Source: Argopecten irradians (lineage: Eukaryota > Mollusca > Bivalvia > Pectinida > Pectinidae). Taken from it: DNA of 64,000 nt. Location of the stretch: NCBI RefSeq assembly GCF_041381155.1, contig NC_091142.1:27479963-27543962 (forward strand). Reading direction: 5' to 3'. Under the pieces are notes generated by a model, which saw nothing but the letters and a program-made list of their open reading frames with translations, searched no databases and was not told the origin of the DNA. Positions 35,420 through 49,500 of the stretch are shown one piece after another (position 1 is the stretch's first letter; each line of letters opens with the position of its first letter). The position numbers and the translations under genes are program-made.

Positions 35420-36247
35420 GATGTATACACCCAATACCGCGGTAGCAGCCTAGCAGGTGAGACGGGATGGACACCAGTTTTCCTTCGTCAATGGTCAGAA
35501 GTGTTTAGACATTATAGTCGTCTCTGTAATATCACGAACACCAGACTTAATAGTAAAAATTTTCTATGGTCCAAAAACAAAGGCTCAAATAGACACAAGA
35601 ACTGGTATTATTTTATGGAAAAAAGATTAAAAACCCTGCATATCGACATTTATATAGATTGTGAAAACATAGACAGTAAAACTCTTATATCTGAAAGTCT
35701 CCATATTGGTCTCCAATTGTACATTGAAAGTTGGAGAGGGGATATTAATCGAGTTGGTAGTAAGACAAGCAATGGTGGTAATAAACTGCTCACATATAGT
35801 ATTTTTAAATCTGTTTTTGAAAAAGAAAAATATTTTTATATAAATATGGCAAGAACTCATAGAGGTGCACTAACCAAATTCAGGTGTGGAGTGGCACCAA
35901 TTAAACTGGAAACTGGTCGATATAAACGCCTACCAGAGCATGAACGAACTTGTTTTAATTGTTTGGAAAATGTAGAATCAGAAACTCATGTGCTTATTGA
36001 ATGTGTTGTATACAATGATATCAGAAGTGAACTATTTCAAAAAGCTAGGGAGATCATGCAAAACTTTGATAATATGTCTACTTTGGATAAACTTACTGTG
36101 GTTCTAGCTGATAACAGACTTTTTAAATTAACAGCTAAAACCTGCTCTCAGATTTTGAAAAAACGCCGTGAATGTATATATAAAAATAGCATCGCCTTCA
36201 TATTATGGGGTGCTGAACGCCAGATAAAAGGTGAAAACTATATTTAG

Positions 36248-37309
36248 AAAAATGAAATTCAGGTGATATACTAATCAATGATGTATAACACTTTATGATT
36301 CTATGCAGCCAACGTTTGGAAAATACGATATAAAATTTTGTTAATCTCACTTATTTAGCACATCAAAAACACCCGAACAGGAAGGTGATAAAGCCGCATA
36401 ATCCGTATCTTTCAGGGTCCGTAAAACAAACAATGACAAGATATGGTTGATTGGCTAACGATTGCCTCGTACCCCTTCCTCCCCCTCCTTGGTGGATATA
36501 TATACATAATAATGCGAAGCACTTCAAAGGTAACACATGCATGAAAATACAAGAAAAGACTATATATTCAAAATTCAATCCTACACACTGACAGCTTCAG
36601 TTTGCGGCCGCCATTATTTTACCCACTGTAAAAAAATCCCATCAGCGTGAATGCGATGCTTTGAAGTGAGCTCATTATATAATCAAGCGTTTCAAACGCT
36701 TTTATGATCCGACGGACGTAACTTCATCCGGCAGAAGCTCCGTGCTATTGCAATTTGCAAGAGTTCAAGTGATAGACCACCTTCCAATAAAATCAGCTGA
36801 CCAAAAACGGAATATCTGTTACGTAAATAATTTTTTTCCTTCTGTTATGTGGATTTCCTTCTTAAATGGGTTTTTTGGAACAAGAATAGAGTGAATATAT
36901 TGAAACGAATTTCGTCCTCGTCTCTACTTGAGGGTTTCTCACTCAAGTCTAAAATACTGGGTTGTGATCACAGATCATCTGATTAGCCAATTATTGGAAA
37001 GAATAACTCAACGCCTCAATACAAGTTCATACATATAATTCTGGTTCTGCAGATACAGAGTCACAATGTGTAATCACACTCTCTATCACTCTAATTACTG
37101 TACAATTAGAGATTGTGCCAGAATATAGAAGTTATAAATGGTAGCGAGTACAAATGTACAATTATCTAAATTGATAGTTAAACTCCCTCTTATAATATAT
37201 GACTTGTCTTTTTATAAAGAAACAACAAAGTGATAACTAAGATGCAATAGCAACAATCGTGACAACAGAATTAAGATAGTATTAACTCTGTATATTTAGT
37301 TAGTAGTTT
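36248..37309. other. Non-coding interval
   Basis: No gene is seen. It contains a few short inverted repeats (for example CAAGCGTTTCAAACGCTT near 36693) and leads into the hairpin satellite at 37310. Confidence 0.5.
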
Positions 37310-37989
37310 ATAGAAATTGATCAAGTAATAATCAATTTCTCTATTACAAGATTTCAACCCAAATATCTTGTAATAGATATACAAGAGAACTCTAGTCTCT
37401 TGTATTAACACATGTAATTATCTACAATATAATTTATGGAAATTGAGCAATGCATCAATTTCCCTATCACAAGATTCACAATTCCAAATATCTTGTAATA
37501 GAAATACTAGAGGCATTTAAACCACTATGTTTGTAATAAACACAACTATTTATAGAAATTGATCAAGTAATAATCAATTTCACTATTACAAGATTAACTA
37601 TACCTTGTAATAGAAATACAAGAGTACGCTAGACCCTTGTATTATCCTATACAAATATTATAGAATTTAAGAAAAATTAATAGAAATTGATCAAGTAATA
37701 ATCAATTTCACTATTACAAGATTAACTATATCTTGTAATAGAAATACAAGAGTACACTAGACTCTTGTATTATCTTAAGTACAATTTATAGAATTTAAGA
37801 ATAATTTATAGAAATTGATCAAGTAATAATCAATTTCACTATTACAAGATTAACTAGTATCTTGTAATAGAGATACAAGAGTAAACTAGACCCTTGTATT
37901 ATCCTAAGTACAAATTATTTATGGAAATTGATCAAGTTATCAATTCCTCTATTACAAGATTCATCTCTAAATATCATGTAATAATCCCT
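37310..37989. repeat. Satellite of triple-hairpin units, about 115-128 bp
   Basis: Six units starting near 37310, 37434, 37551, 37678, 37806 and 37919. Each full unit contains three consecutive inverted repeats: AAATTGATcaagtaATAATCAATTT-like; ATTACAAGAT paired with ATCTTGTAAT; and TACAAGAG paired with CTCTTGTA. Differences between units often preserve pairing. The last unit is truncated. Confidence 0.85.
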
Positions 37990-38111
37990 ATTGAACAATA
38001 GACGATCAGTATTATAAGTTATGCCAACTTTCCTATAATCGATATAAGGGAGATAACTCCTGTATGCCTATCTACTAACGTGTCATGATGAGAACCAAAA
38101 TGACGCAAGAA

Positions 38112-40705
38112 TACGTATCCGATGCCGGGACCACTGTAGTGCAACTAGTACGGCAACGATGTTTTGACCCGTTTCCGGTATCGCTTCGGCGACATGAAGA
38201 CCACGGTACTGTGCTTTGTATCACTAATTTGCTGGTGTTGCGGATGATACCCTGATGCATGGTATGTAGTGATCGCTGAAGAGTATGATAAGTTTCAACC
38301 AAACCAAAAAATGTATTATTATCTGTTTTCTTATATTTCAAAAAATGCATTTGAATATCACACATGACAGAAAACACAGCAAAATTTTTCGTTCAGCTTC
38401 GATTTGCCGACTTATATTGAGGTATAGTTTTACTGTGATTCAATATTGGAAATCTTTAGACTTTCCCGTTTCCATTGGTATATAATTTGTTTACAATAAT
38501 GTTGAATATACTTATGAAATTCAACAATTTGTGTTCGATATCAGACTAGTGTCGCAACGGTTTTGAATTTCAATAGTGTACGGTTGAGACACAAGTTAAA
38601 AACAAAAGTAAGTGTACGGTTTGGATTTCTTTCTTTCAGATAATGACATGAAAATAGACCAATTTGTGTACTATTATTAGAATTAAATTCATCAGACATA
38701 ATATTTAACGTGTACGCGGTTAGACGACTTAGGAAAGCTTCAAGTAAAGTAAGTAATGTTTTCTTAATTTTGTAGTAGACTAGAAATGGGTATTATCCCG
38801 TAATGCGCTTGATATAAAGTAACCTTGTTCATGTCATATTTTTGCATACATTGGCTATTGTAATTAAAAAACCCCGTATCAAATAGCACGCACAATGACT
38901 CAAATATACTTATAAATACTTGGTGCGATAATAGAAATATATATATCATATGACTGTGTTTTAACTTATCCGCGCCATGATAGATATGCGAAAACAACCA
39001 GTTTATGTCACACACCAATGCATGTCAAAATATGACAACGAATGCTTAATTACACTAATGATACATGCAAAAATATTACACGGGCAAAATCACTAGTCGT
39101 TCCAGTTATAAAGAAAAAATCTGACGTAATTTCAATAACGATGAAGGGACATCAAGAAACCAAGATGTTACGCCCACAAGAGTCTGATAATTAGATAAAG
39201 TTGTATCAATGTACACCCAACACATTGCCCATGGACCATTTTATACGATTTTAAAAGGAAAAGGTATCGCTATTTCCAACGTTAGTAATCTGTTTCTTTA
39301 GACTTCCTAGAAATATGATTTTTGGCCGCTAAAGCGCAGGTGTGGTAGATTTTTTTTTTTGTGTGTGTGTGTCGGGGAGCTTTCCACCTTTCGCAATATA
39401 TACGTATACTTAGTAGAATGTGATTTAACCGATTTTTTATCTAGACCCCTTAAACGTGTAAACATGGTCTATGGGTTCTTTGGTTGGTCCATATTGAAAT
39501 GAACTGTAGCTTATTCAATTATCCTTGTGGTTACGCTAGGAATTGAGGACGGCGGTACAAGATGTCCGACTCTATGGCAAATTCTCCCAAAATAGTTTTT
39601 GTTGGTATGCAATAAAAAAATTCATAAATTCAAAAGTTTTCAAGAGTAAAAACTCTTTAATTCCACATCAAAGGATTGGAGAGACCTATAGGCATTGTAA
39701 TTATGGGCATAAAAACAGTATACGAAATCATGTACATATCAGATGCAGGTACACACATCTCATTCGTATAATAAAAATGTACCTAATTAGTATAATAGTA
39801 TATATGCATTGGTCAGTGTGACCGAGTGGACAGCTGCAAACTATTGTTTTAAAGGTGAACTGGACAAATGTAATTAATGCCACAGCTAGGGATCTGATAA
39901 TTATTTACAGTTCATAGATTTATGCACATTAATTATGATGTAATCGTGGACCCACAAGAGTACCCAAAGACCATTTTAGACGTTTAAAGGGTCTATATCC
40001 TATTCTACATTGTACTCTGTGTGTTTAATGTAGAATAGGATTTTTACTGGGTTTTTTTAATTTACGTCCCTAAAACATCTAAAAATAGTCTATGGGCATT
40101 CTGATGGGGCCATAATTATAGAAACTGTAACTAATTCTCAGATCCCTGTGCTTAATACGTTACGGTTTGATTCTATTACGCATGGAGATGCCATCATATA
40201 AATACCAAACCGTTGCAATCTCAAACTCCAAACCGTACACTTTTTCGCAATATCATCGATCAAAACCGTTGCGCAAAGACTGACACAACGATGTAAACAA
40301 TGGGTCAAACACTCTTTATTCTTCATCAAATTTAGCAAAGTGCATATCAGATTGATGCATATGATCCTAATAATTTGTTTCTCAGTCAAATCTTGTGAAT
40401 ATCTTGGATAATAAGCAAGATTCAGATGAAAACTTGAAGTTTTTGCTAGGAACTCGCATCAAGCTGTATGTAAGTGTCACAATTGTATGATAAATAGGAG
40501 TACTTTGCGTGAAATCACGATCTTAATACAAGGTAGGATATCTAATTAACACTTGAGCTAAATATCGGTCTGCAACACCATGCGCAATGTATTTAAACTC
40601 TTCAAGTTGGAACCTACCTGCTCGGTACTCGTATATCGAAGCGATACCGGAAACGGATCAAAACATCGTTGCCGTACTAGTTACACTACAGTGATGCCGG
40701 GAGGA
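38112..40705. repeat. Large imperfect inverted repeat, about 2.6 kb
   Basis: 38115-38190 (containing ACTAGTACGGCAACGATGTT and TTTCCGGTATCGCTTCG) is the reverse complement of 40636-40702 with few changes. A second collinear pair, CGCAACGGTTTTGA with AGTGTACGGTTTGGA, occurs at about 38550-38625 and inverted at about 40211-40290, at similar distances from the outer pair. The arms are thus at least 500 bases with divergence between matches. It could be an old long-TIR transposon or an inverted duplication. No convincing coding sequence is inside. Confidence 0.65.
39950..40112. repeat. Foldback element inside the large inverted repeat
   Basis: The arms meet at a perfect 15-base pair, ATCCTATTCTACATT and AATGTAGAATAGGAT, around a short loop, and extend outward to GGACCCA/GGGGCC with mismatches. 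A related sequence with CCATGGACCATTTTA and ACATGGTCTATGGGTTCTTT lies at about 39215-39500 and may be a second, more decayed copy. Confidence 0.75.
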
Positions 40706-40714
40706 GACGTTAAA

Positions 40715-40806
40715 AATCACAGCGAAGTGAAGAGTTTTACGTACCGTGACGCTATATAAAAAAATCACAGCATGAATGAAGAGTTTTACGTACCGTGACG
40801 CTAAAT
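40715..40806 (+). repeat. Two-copy tandem duplication
   Basis: GAAGAGTTTTACGTACCGTG with ACGCTA is present twice about 50 bases apart, each preceded by AAAATCACAGC. It directly follows the right arm of the large inverted repeat. Confidence 0.7.
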
Positions 40807-43593
40807 ATAACGTTTCGGGGCACGAGAAAAGATAGGAAATGGAGTAGGAAGAGCAGAGTATATAGAGAAAGCATAGAGTGAGGAGTCGTCTGCTATACCT
40901 ATATATCTATTAATTTGGAAGACGACTCCTAGATTCTAAAATGTCCTACCATGGCATCGTCTAGCAGTAACTAGCCCTACCCATCAAGAGCAGAGGGAAA
41001 GGAAGGAACCTAATCTATCAATTTGGTATATAGATTCTATAATTTTGAAGCCCTTCTAATTTATCTATGTGAAAATATCTAAGCTATGACCTGTACCTAT
41101 ACCTAACCTCTGGGCCGGCGTTATCACACCTACTCTTCATCGAAAGACCGCAGAGGGGTTTTTATCGTGCAAGGCTGGGCATCCTCACACGGGAAATGAC
41201 AATGAAAAATCACAGTAATCGCTCCGCCTTATATACCCCTCGGGCGTCCACATTTCCTTATATGGGAAAAAGTGAAGGCAAAGTGGAGGACCTCCAGACT
41301 GTTTACAACAATAACAGTCGCACATTGCCGACGTCACAATATAGTGCCAAAAATGAAAGCACAAAGAAAAGGTTATACATAACATAAAACAACTGTTTAT
41401 CAACTGAAAAATGCTCTGTACATACTCAAAATATAGTTACATATCTCTGATTCCGTTTCCAAGTCGTAATTAAAAATGTACACAAAAACCAGCCGGACCG
41501 TCAGCGTCAACAGTTTCACCGTGAAAGCAGTACAACTGCTCGGACCGAATATGTTAAACCTGTGACAGTGAGTTTTTATCCGCAAACACGACGCAATGAC
41601 CAAGTGAAGTGTAATTGTCGTTGTTTGCACTTAAATATGAAGCATAACATATCCAATAGCATTTATTAATTACTAGATTAATACCAGATTGTTGTCCGCC
41701 ATGTTGGATTTTGCGTACTGGACCGTGAGTGTACCATTTAACGAACCCGTTCCAAGTTGGCACATCCGGAACGTTCCGCTAAATGGAACACGCGGCAGCT
41801 GATCGTCAGTCAGCTGATCTCAAATGAACATTCGTTACATTATGAATAAAAAATTAATCAAAGAATTCAGGTCCGTTATTTCCATAAATTGAACCTTTGT
41901 AACAGTGCATAATTAATGGTTACTGAATCATCTGGCTGCGCCCTTTAAAGCCACACTATATGTCACTATCAACAAAAATTCAAGTTAAATTCTACTCCGA
42001 TATTGTGAGTATTTGTAGATGTAGTTGAAATTAAGATATATTAAATAATATTTGTAATGTTTTTTAATAACTTTAGTACAGCAGTTGTTGAAAGTCGATA
42101 CATGAACAGAAGTCGGAAAGTTCATGACCCCTTTTCGGAAGAGTTCGGACAGACGTGCGCGTTACGTACAATAGTTACGGTCACATGACGTTCTCGGCAA
42201 CAACGTTACAATGTCTGCTAACTTCGGCTTGTTTGACTAAGCGGGGACCACCTAGCGATGTTTAATATTTATTTGATTTTTATCAAAGTATTCCGAATCA
42301 TAATCGCTCATCTTGACTTCGATTTAGTCCTGTCTCTGCATGATTTACAACAGGATCTCTTTTTCAACATTCTTCAAAATCATGAAAAAAATAAGAGAGA
42401 TGCGGATATTGGGCCTTTAATGCCTTGCCTTCAGTCAAATTAATATGTTTGTAATATGGCACCTGTTAATATATTGGAATAAAAATCAATTATCGGACTA
42501 CAAGTCGGACTAATTCTAACTCTTCTGAGGCTTTGTCTAAATTCGTAATATTATTTTTGAGACAATCCCCAGTGGCTCATATTACGTTTTGAGATAATCA
42601 CAATGGGTTGACATTTTTGTTACCGGAAGAATAAGTAGCGCCACCTGGAATCTACTTCCGTGAAAACAACACTGCAGATTGTGAGGACAAGGTGTCTACA
42701 CTGTGTTTACATTTAAAAATGCTGCTTGCGAAGGATGATTGAGTTCAACAAGTACGATCTTTACATCAAGCCGCTATGATATCTCAACATATACGTATTG
42801 GGTTTTATTTTGTGTTAATGATAGATCTGTAACTACATCGATATCGGGCACTGGTCACAACGTTCTGTCAAAGATAGAAACACTCCGGTACCCTCTTATA
42901 GCATATATAAGGGATATTTCTATATGTAATAATATTCATGGACAGAACTTCAAAATGTAGGCCGAATAACCAAGTCCTGTCTCCATTTCGTTTCCGACAG
43001 TGCTAGACAGGATACATAATTAACAGGAAACAATTCTGGTCATGGTACTGTACTAAGATATTGGGAAAACCATTTCACAATTTTAAGAAGCTTGAGATAC
43101 TGTTGAAATACCATATCTTATAGCTATATGATTAGGCGGTTACAATATGTACGCTATACCCGAGCCAGTGTCACATAAGTAAACCACAATGGCACTGTCA
43201 ACTGAGGATTTAATAAAATAGTTTTATGAGTGATTTGAGTATTTCTAGATACGAAGTTGATTTACCCCACTGGTGCAGGCCAAAGTTCTGCATGTACATG
43301 TAAGACATTATTGTGTAATGCCAAAAGCGAGCCAGTTTGAACATTTCACATGCTAGTGACATAGTGGGAGCTTCCAGCATGATACCAACTAGTTGAACTA
43401 CTCAAACTTCCATTATTACTGCTTTATTTAATTTGCTTCTGAAGAGTGATATATATGCGACTTGATTATAGTGCACTAGCTCTATAGCTCTTACACAAAT
43501 TTGTCGGTTTAAACCATATTAATCAAATGATTAAGAAAATGTTTGATTGGCATTTTAAAGGTTAAAATATGTTCTGTTGATTGATAGTTTCAG
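40807..43593. other. Upstream region of UBE3B, no coding sequence recognised
   Basis: The first coding exon begins just after an acceptor at 43593, so at least one 5' untranslated exon and the promoter should lie here. Sequence around 42620-42665 contains ACCGGAAG and ACTTCCG, which resemble ETS-type promoter sites, but no start site can be placed. Short open frames in the interval show no family features. Confidence 0.4.
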
Positions 43594-43595
43594 GA

Positions 43596-46500
43596 ATGTT
43601 CAATAAAGTAGGACACAGTACAAAGAACCAGTTCCTTGAACAGACTAAGGCTGCCCGGGCTGAAAGGGCCCAGGAGAAAGAACGTGACAAAAATGCCATA
43701 ATATTACAGGTAGGTTATAGAAAGGTATGAGCAAAAATGCAACAATTTATTTAAGTCCAGAACACTAGATTTTCAAATTTTGATAAGTCCCAATACAAAG
43801 AAATATATATAGAGTTCTCAAAATTTTGGTGAGTCCCACAGGAAAATCATGAGTCCAGGACTTGTCTTAATTAGCGAGTCCCGTAAATCAATGAAAATGC
43901 ATAATAATTATAATAATATACATGTCTTATTAATACACTTGATAACATATTGATTCAAAGACTTGTCTCTTATCTCAACAAGTTAAAATGTGCAATATTT
44001 GCAATAATAACTAGGTAAGTAAAATAGCATAATGTAGAAATTAGGTCATGAAATATATATTATTAGAGGATGACAATTAACCACAAATCATATTTCAATT
44101 TTAAAGAAAGAGAATATTTATAGTAATAATTCCATTTGACATGCATGAACATCAATATCATAAAGATGACACTGGTGTCTGCAAATGTTCATGTTCAATT
44201 TCACTATGAACCAGTGTGAACTATATATGCTGGCACATATATAGAGTAATAAACTAATATTCATTTTGAAAAATTTGATATGCGCAATTTTAAACCTGTT
44301 GTGTATATATATACATAATATTTGTATATTATTACCATTAGGAGATGGGTTTATATAGGCTTCAGCTTCATCCCCCCCATTAGACATTAAAGGCCCAAAG
44401 TAACTTTTTTGTATAGAGTAAATAAAGTAGAGGTTGTTATTAAAGATACTCCACCGCTGACAAATGGTATTTTTCTCTATCGAAAACAGGAGCAGACGAT
44501 TTAGTATTTTTATTCAGTTACAAAAGTTACTTACTTTACACCATTACCATCATTGAAAAGTTTGAGCTTCTAATTTTACTTCAAGATAAAAATATTAAGA
44601 GTAATTAATTGTATTCCGAAAAAAAAATCCCTGGCATTATGTCCTATATGGAATCAAGTACTGATTGTGCATACACTAAAAGCAAAATAAATTATCTTAT
44701 ATTATTTTTTGTGTTAATTAGACATATACACACACGATTAAACACCAATTATTGTTAAAATGATGAGTATCATTTATGCTCTGCCGGCGGTGGAGCATCT
44801 TTAATTAACTTTTAATTTTTGGATCGGAAACAAAGAGGGCATTAAAAGACATTTCTTATCAAGAACTTAGCCCCTGACCATGTATATGTTATTGTATTTA
44901 TATTGCTTGCGGTTAAGTTATCTTGATTATGAAATATTTTTCAGGCACATATAAGGGGATTCCTGACCAGGCGGAGGTTTCAGAAAGGATTAAAGTATGT
45001 ACTGACTTAATTCTGGGTTTTCTACCTCAATAACATTTTCATCGCGATTTAATTTCATGATTAAAGATAAAATGGTCTATCATACTTGCATTAAAATCTT
45101 TTTGTGGTAATTTATTTTTGCTAATTCTAATCACTCACAAAATATGCGAAAATTAATCGTACTAAAAAATTTGTTAGTTCTCAGTGGTGAAATTTGGAGT
45201 TTAATGAGCATGCATTATTTCCGTTATTTCTCAAATAAAAAAATTTGTATATGAATATAGTTCTTTCGCCATATTTATTAATTTCAAGTCAATATATCTA
45301 ATCTTCATAAATTTTCTTGAATATCAATTTTTTGTCGTCAATTTTGCTTCAACAATGTAGTAATATAATACATTTTGTAAATCCTGGATATATATTTATT
45401 TTTAAAGCACTAGTGTCAATGACCTCCTGCAGATTCCAGAAAATCCAGAAGATGAATACAAACCAAAACTACTACCAGGTAAAACTTTGTCATCTTAGAA
45501 AGTTTGTTTTTCGGAGAAGAATGTAGTACATTTGTGTTGTGTCTCCTTTAGATTGTGAGGTTCGCACCACAGTATATTTGTGTTGTGTCTCCTTTAGATT
45601 GTGAGGTTTGCACCACATTATATTTGTGTTGTGTCTCCTTTAGATTGTGAGGTTCGCACCACAGTATATTTGTGTTGTGTCTCCTTTATATTGTGGGGTT
45701 TGCACTGCAGTATATTTGTGTTGTGTCTCCTTTAGAAAATGCGGTTTGCACCACAGTATATTTGTGTTGTGTCTCCTTTCGATTGTGAGGTTCGCATCAC
45801 AGTATATTTGTGTTGTTTCTCCTTTAGATTGTGAGGTTCGCACCACAGTATATTTGTGATGTGTCTCCTTTAGATTGTGAGGTTTGCACCACAGTATTTT
45901 TGTGTTGTGTCTCCTTTAGATTGTGAGGTTTGCACCACAGTATTTTTGTGTTGTGTCTCCTTTAGATTGTGAGGTTCGCACCACAGTATATAATATGTTG
46001 TGTCTCCTTTAGATTGTGAAGTTTGCACCAAAGTATATTTGTGTTGTGTCTCCTTTACATTGTGATGTTCGCACCACAGTATATTTGTGTTGTGTCTCCT
46101 TTAGATTGTGAGGTTCGCACCACAGTATATTTGTGTTGTGTCTCCTTTAGATTGTGAGGTTTGCACCACAGTATATTTGTGTTGTGTCTCCTTTAGATTG
46201 TGAGGTTTGCACCACATTATATTTGTGTTGTGTCTCCTTTAGATTGTGAGGTTTGCACCACAGTATATTTGTGTTGTGTCTCCTTTAGATTGTGAAGTTC
46301 GCACCAAAGTATATTTGTGTTGTGTCTCCTTTACATTGTGATGTTCGCACCACAGTATATTTGTGTTGTGTCTCCTTTAGATTGTGAGGTTCACACCACA
46401 GTATATTTGTGTAGTGTCTCTTTTAATGTGTGCAGTTTGCGCCACAGTATATTTGTGTTGTGTCTCCTTTAGATTGTGAGGTTCGCATCACAGTATATTT

Positions 46501-49500
46501 GTGTTGTGTCTCCTTTAGATTGTGAGGTTCGCACCACAATATATTTGTGTTGTGTCCCCTTTAGATTGTGAAGTTCGCACCAAAGTACATTTGTGTTGTG
46601 TCTCCTTTACATTGTGATGTTCGCACCACAGTATATTTGTGTTATGTCTCCTTTAGATTGTGAGATTCGCACCACAGTACATATATTTGTGTTGTGTCTC
46701 CTTTAGATTGTGAGGTTCGCACCACAGTATATAATATGTTGTGTCTCCTTTAGATTGTGAAGTTCGACCAAAGTATATTTGTGTTGTGTCTCCTTTACAT
46801 TGTGATGTTCGCACCACAGTATATTTGTGTTGTGTCTCCTTTAGATTGTGAGGTTTGCACCACAGTATATTTGTGTTGTGTCTCCTTTAGATTGTGAGGT
46901 TTGCACCACAGTATATTTATGTTGTGTCTCCTTTAGATTGTGAGGTTTGCACCACAGTATATTTGTGTTGTGTCTCCTTTAGATTGTGAGGTTCGCACCA
47001 CAGTATATTTGTGTTGTGTCTCCTTTAGATTGTGAGGTTTGCACCACAGTATATTTGTGTTGTGTCTCCTTTAGATTGTGAGGTTTGCACCACAGTATAT
47101 TTGTGTTGTGTCTCCTTTAGATTGTGAGGTTTGCACCACAGTATATTTGTGTTGTGTCTCCTTTAGAGTGTGAGGTTTGCACCACAGTATATTTGTGTTG
47201 TGTCTCCTTTAGATTGTGAGGTTCGCATCACATTATATTTGTGTTGTGTCTCCTTTAGATTGTGAGGTTCGCACCACAGTATATTTGTGTTGTGTCTCCT
47301 TTATATTGTGGGGTTTGCACTGCAGTATATTTGTGTTGTGTCTCCTTTAGAAAATGCGGTTTGCACCACAGTATATTTGTGTTGTTTCTCCTTTCGATTG
47401 TGAGGTTCGCATCACAGTATATTTGTGTTGTTTCTCCTTTAGATTGTGAGGTTCGCACCACAGTATATTTGTGATGTGTCTCCTTTAGATTGTGAGGTTT
47501 GCACCACAGTATTTTTGTGTTGTGTCTCCTTTAGATTGTGAGGTTTGCACCACAGTATTTTTGTGTTGTGTCTCCTTTAGATTGTGAGGTTCGCACCACA
47601 GTATATAATATGTTGTGTCTCCTTTAGATTGTGAAGTTTGCACCAAAGTATATTTGTGTTGTGTCTCCTTTACATTGTGATGTTCGCACCACAGTATATT
47701 TGTGTTGTGTCTCCTTTAGATTGTGAGGTTCGCACCACAGTATATTTGTGTTGTGTCTCTTTTAATGTGTGCAGTTTGCGCCACAGTATATTTGTGTTGT
47801 GTCTCCTTTAGATTGTGAGGTTTGCACCACAGTATATTTGTGTTGTGTCTCCTTTAGATTGTGAGGTTCGCACCACAGTATATTTGTGTTGTGTCTCCTT
47901 TAGATTGTGAGGTTCGCACCACAGTATATTTGTGTTGTGTCTCCTTTAGATTGTGAGGTTCGCACCACAGTATATTTGTGTTGTGTCTCCTTTAGATTGT
48001 GAGATTCGCACCACAGTACAGTCAAACCTCGATGATTCGAACTTCGATGAATCGAATTTCTCGCTGTATCGAACTTTTTGTCCGGTCCCGAATTTCTTCC
48101 CTATATAACATTACTAACTAACCCATGTATGAATCGAAGTTTTATGAATCGAAGTTCTCGATGTATCGAACTTTTTTCATGGACCATTTGTTATAGAATC
48201 ATAGGTAACTGACACTCGATGATTCGAACAAAAATTTACCTGTACAGATCAGGTGTTCGCCGATACCCCGCGGCATGCTGTCACACCTAGCTGTCTCGCG
48301 ACGGCCATTCGCCGGACAATAGGGATTATGACAGCTTGTCTTGCTAGCTTGATATCATAATTAATATCATTAATATCACTAATCAGACCGATACCCGGTG
48401 CTTTTTTTTTTACAAGCTGCGTTATTATATCATTAGTACGGCAAAGATACAGTTAGTCGTTATTGATGTTCGCCGCCGCCATTGGTAGCGGTTTGTAGAA
48501 TTTACGGAACGGTAAATAGCGAGCCACATTATTATTAACTCATACTCAAAACTGTTACATTGCACAACTTTGGCATAAATACTGGAGCAAATCGATCATT
48601 CTAAATCGAAGTATTTTGTAGGTGTTGTAGCGCTTTCGGTTCCTCTTTTTTAGTTTCGTTTTTACAACGTGTTTTCGTTTAAATATTCATTCCGTAATAT
48701 TAACCATCGTTTAAATATATAGTCGCCAAACGAACACTTGTACATGGGTTAGGCCTAGTACACGCAAGTCTTGTTTATAATATACATATGTATTGCTAAC
48801 GATAGCAATACATGTGATTAATTGCATACTTCGTTTTTATTTTGTTTTGCTTGTGGTAAATACAATGATTATAAAGTTTACGGAACGGAGACGACATGTA
48901 CACAACTACCACAGTTGGTCATGGTAAAAAAAAACATCGGTCTAATTTCAACCACGAATAATTCGAATTCTCGATGTTTCGAAGTTTTTCTGGCGGTCCC
49001 TTGAACTTCGATACATCGAGGTTTGACTGTATATTTGTGTTGTGTCTCCTTTAGATTGTGAGGTTCGCACCACAGTATATTGAGGTTTTGTCAGCTATAC
49101 AGTTCTAGTGTTATCTCAATGAATTAGACAATATATTATTATAAGACATATACATTTTATTTTAATAGTTTTGAGCAACTGGAATTTACAAACTGATAGA
49201 TCTGGTAATGTACAAATGTTTTTATTACATATTAACTTATCAAATATTTTTAACTTTGAAATTAAATTTTCTTTTTTTTTCTTTTCTTTATACAGCCCTG
49301 GAGGCTTACAGGAAAATAAAACAATTTTTCTTTATATATTCAAGAGAAAATGACAAAAAGGTAAGACTCCTGATAATATTTAAATGTATAAAAAATCTGT
49401 AAAAATTTTGCAATTATTTATTTTATGCCAGGCATTCATTTCATTTGTTACGAAAACACCACGTTATTACCATAACCCATGATGTTATAGCTGTCAACCG

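Larger units (their letters stand above)
33725..36247 (+). pseudogene. 5'-truncated LINE ORF2 C-terminus split by a TIR element
   Basis: 33725-33856 encodes PVINYGAAIWGIRQYSCITA and CWYFLGVGR. After an insertion (33857-35419) the same domain continues at 35421 with MYTPNTAVAA and, after a frame change, a 248-codon frame (35501-36247) ending in the zinc-binding pattern CFNCLENVESETHVLIEC. These are the post-RT and terminal parts of a LINE ORF2 of the same broad kind as 27230-30340. The stop at 36245-36247 is probably the natural end of the ORF. Confidence 0.8.

Noticed and set aside
45640-47474. About 70-codon frames on both strands
   Set aside because: Translations of the 46-bp minisatellite, duplicated because the array contains a block duplication.
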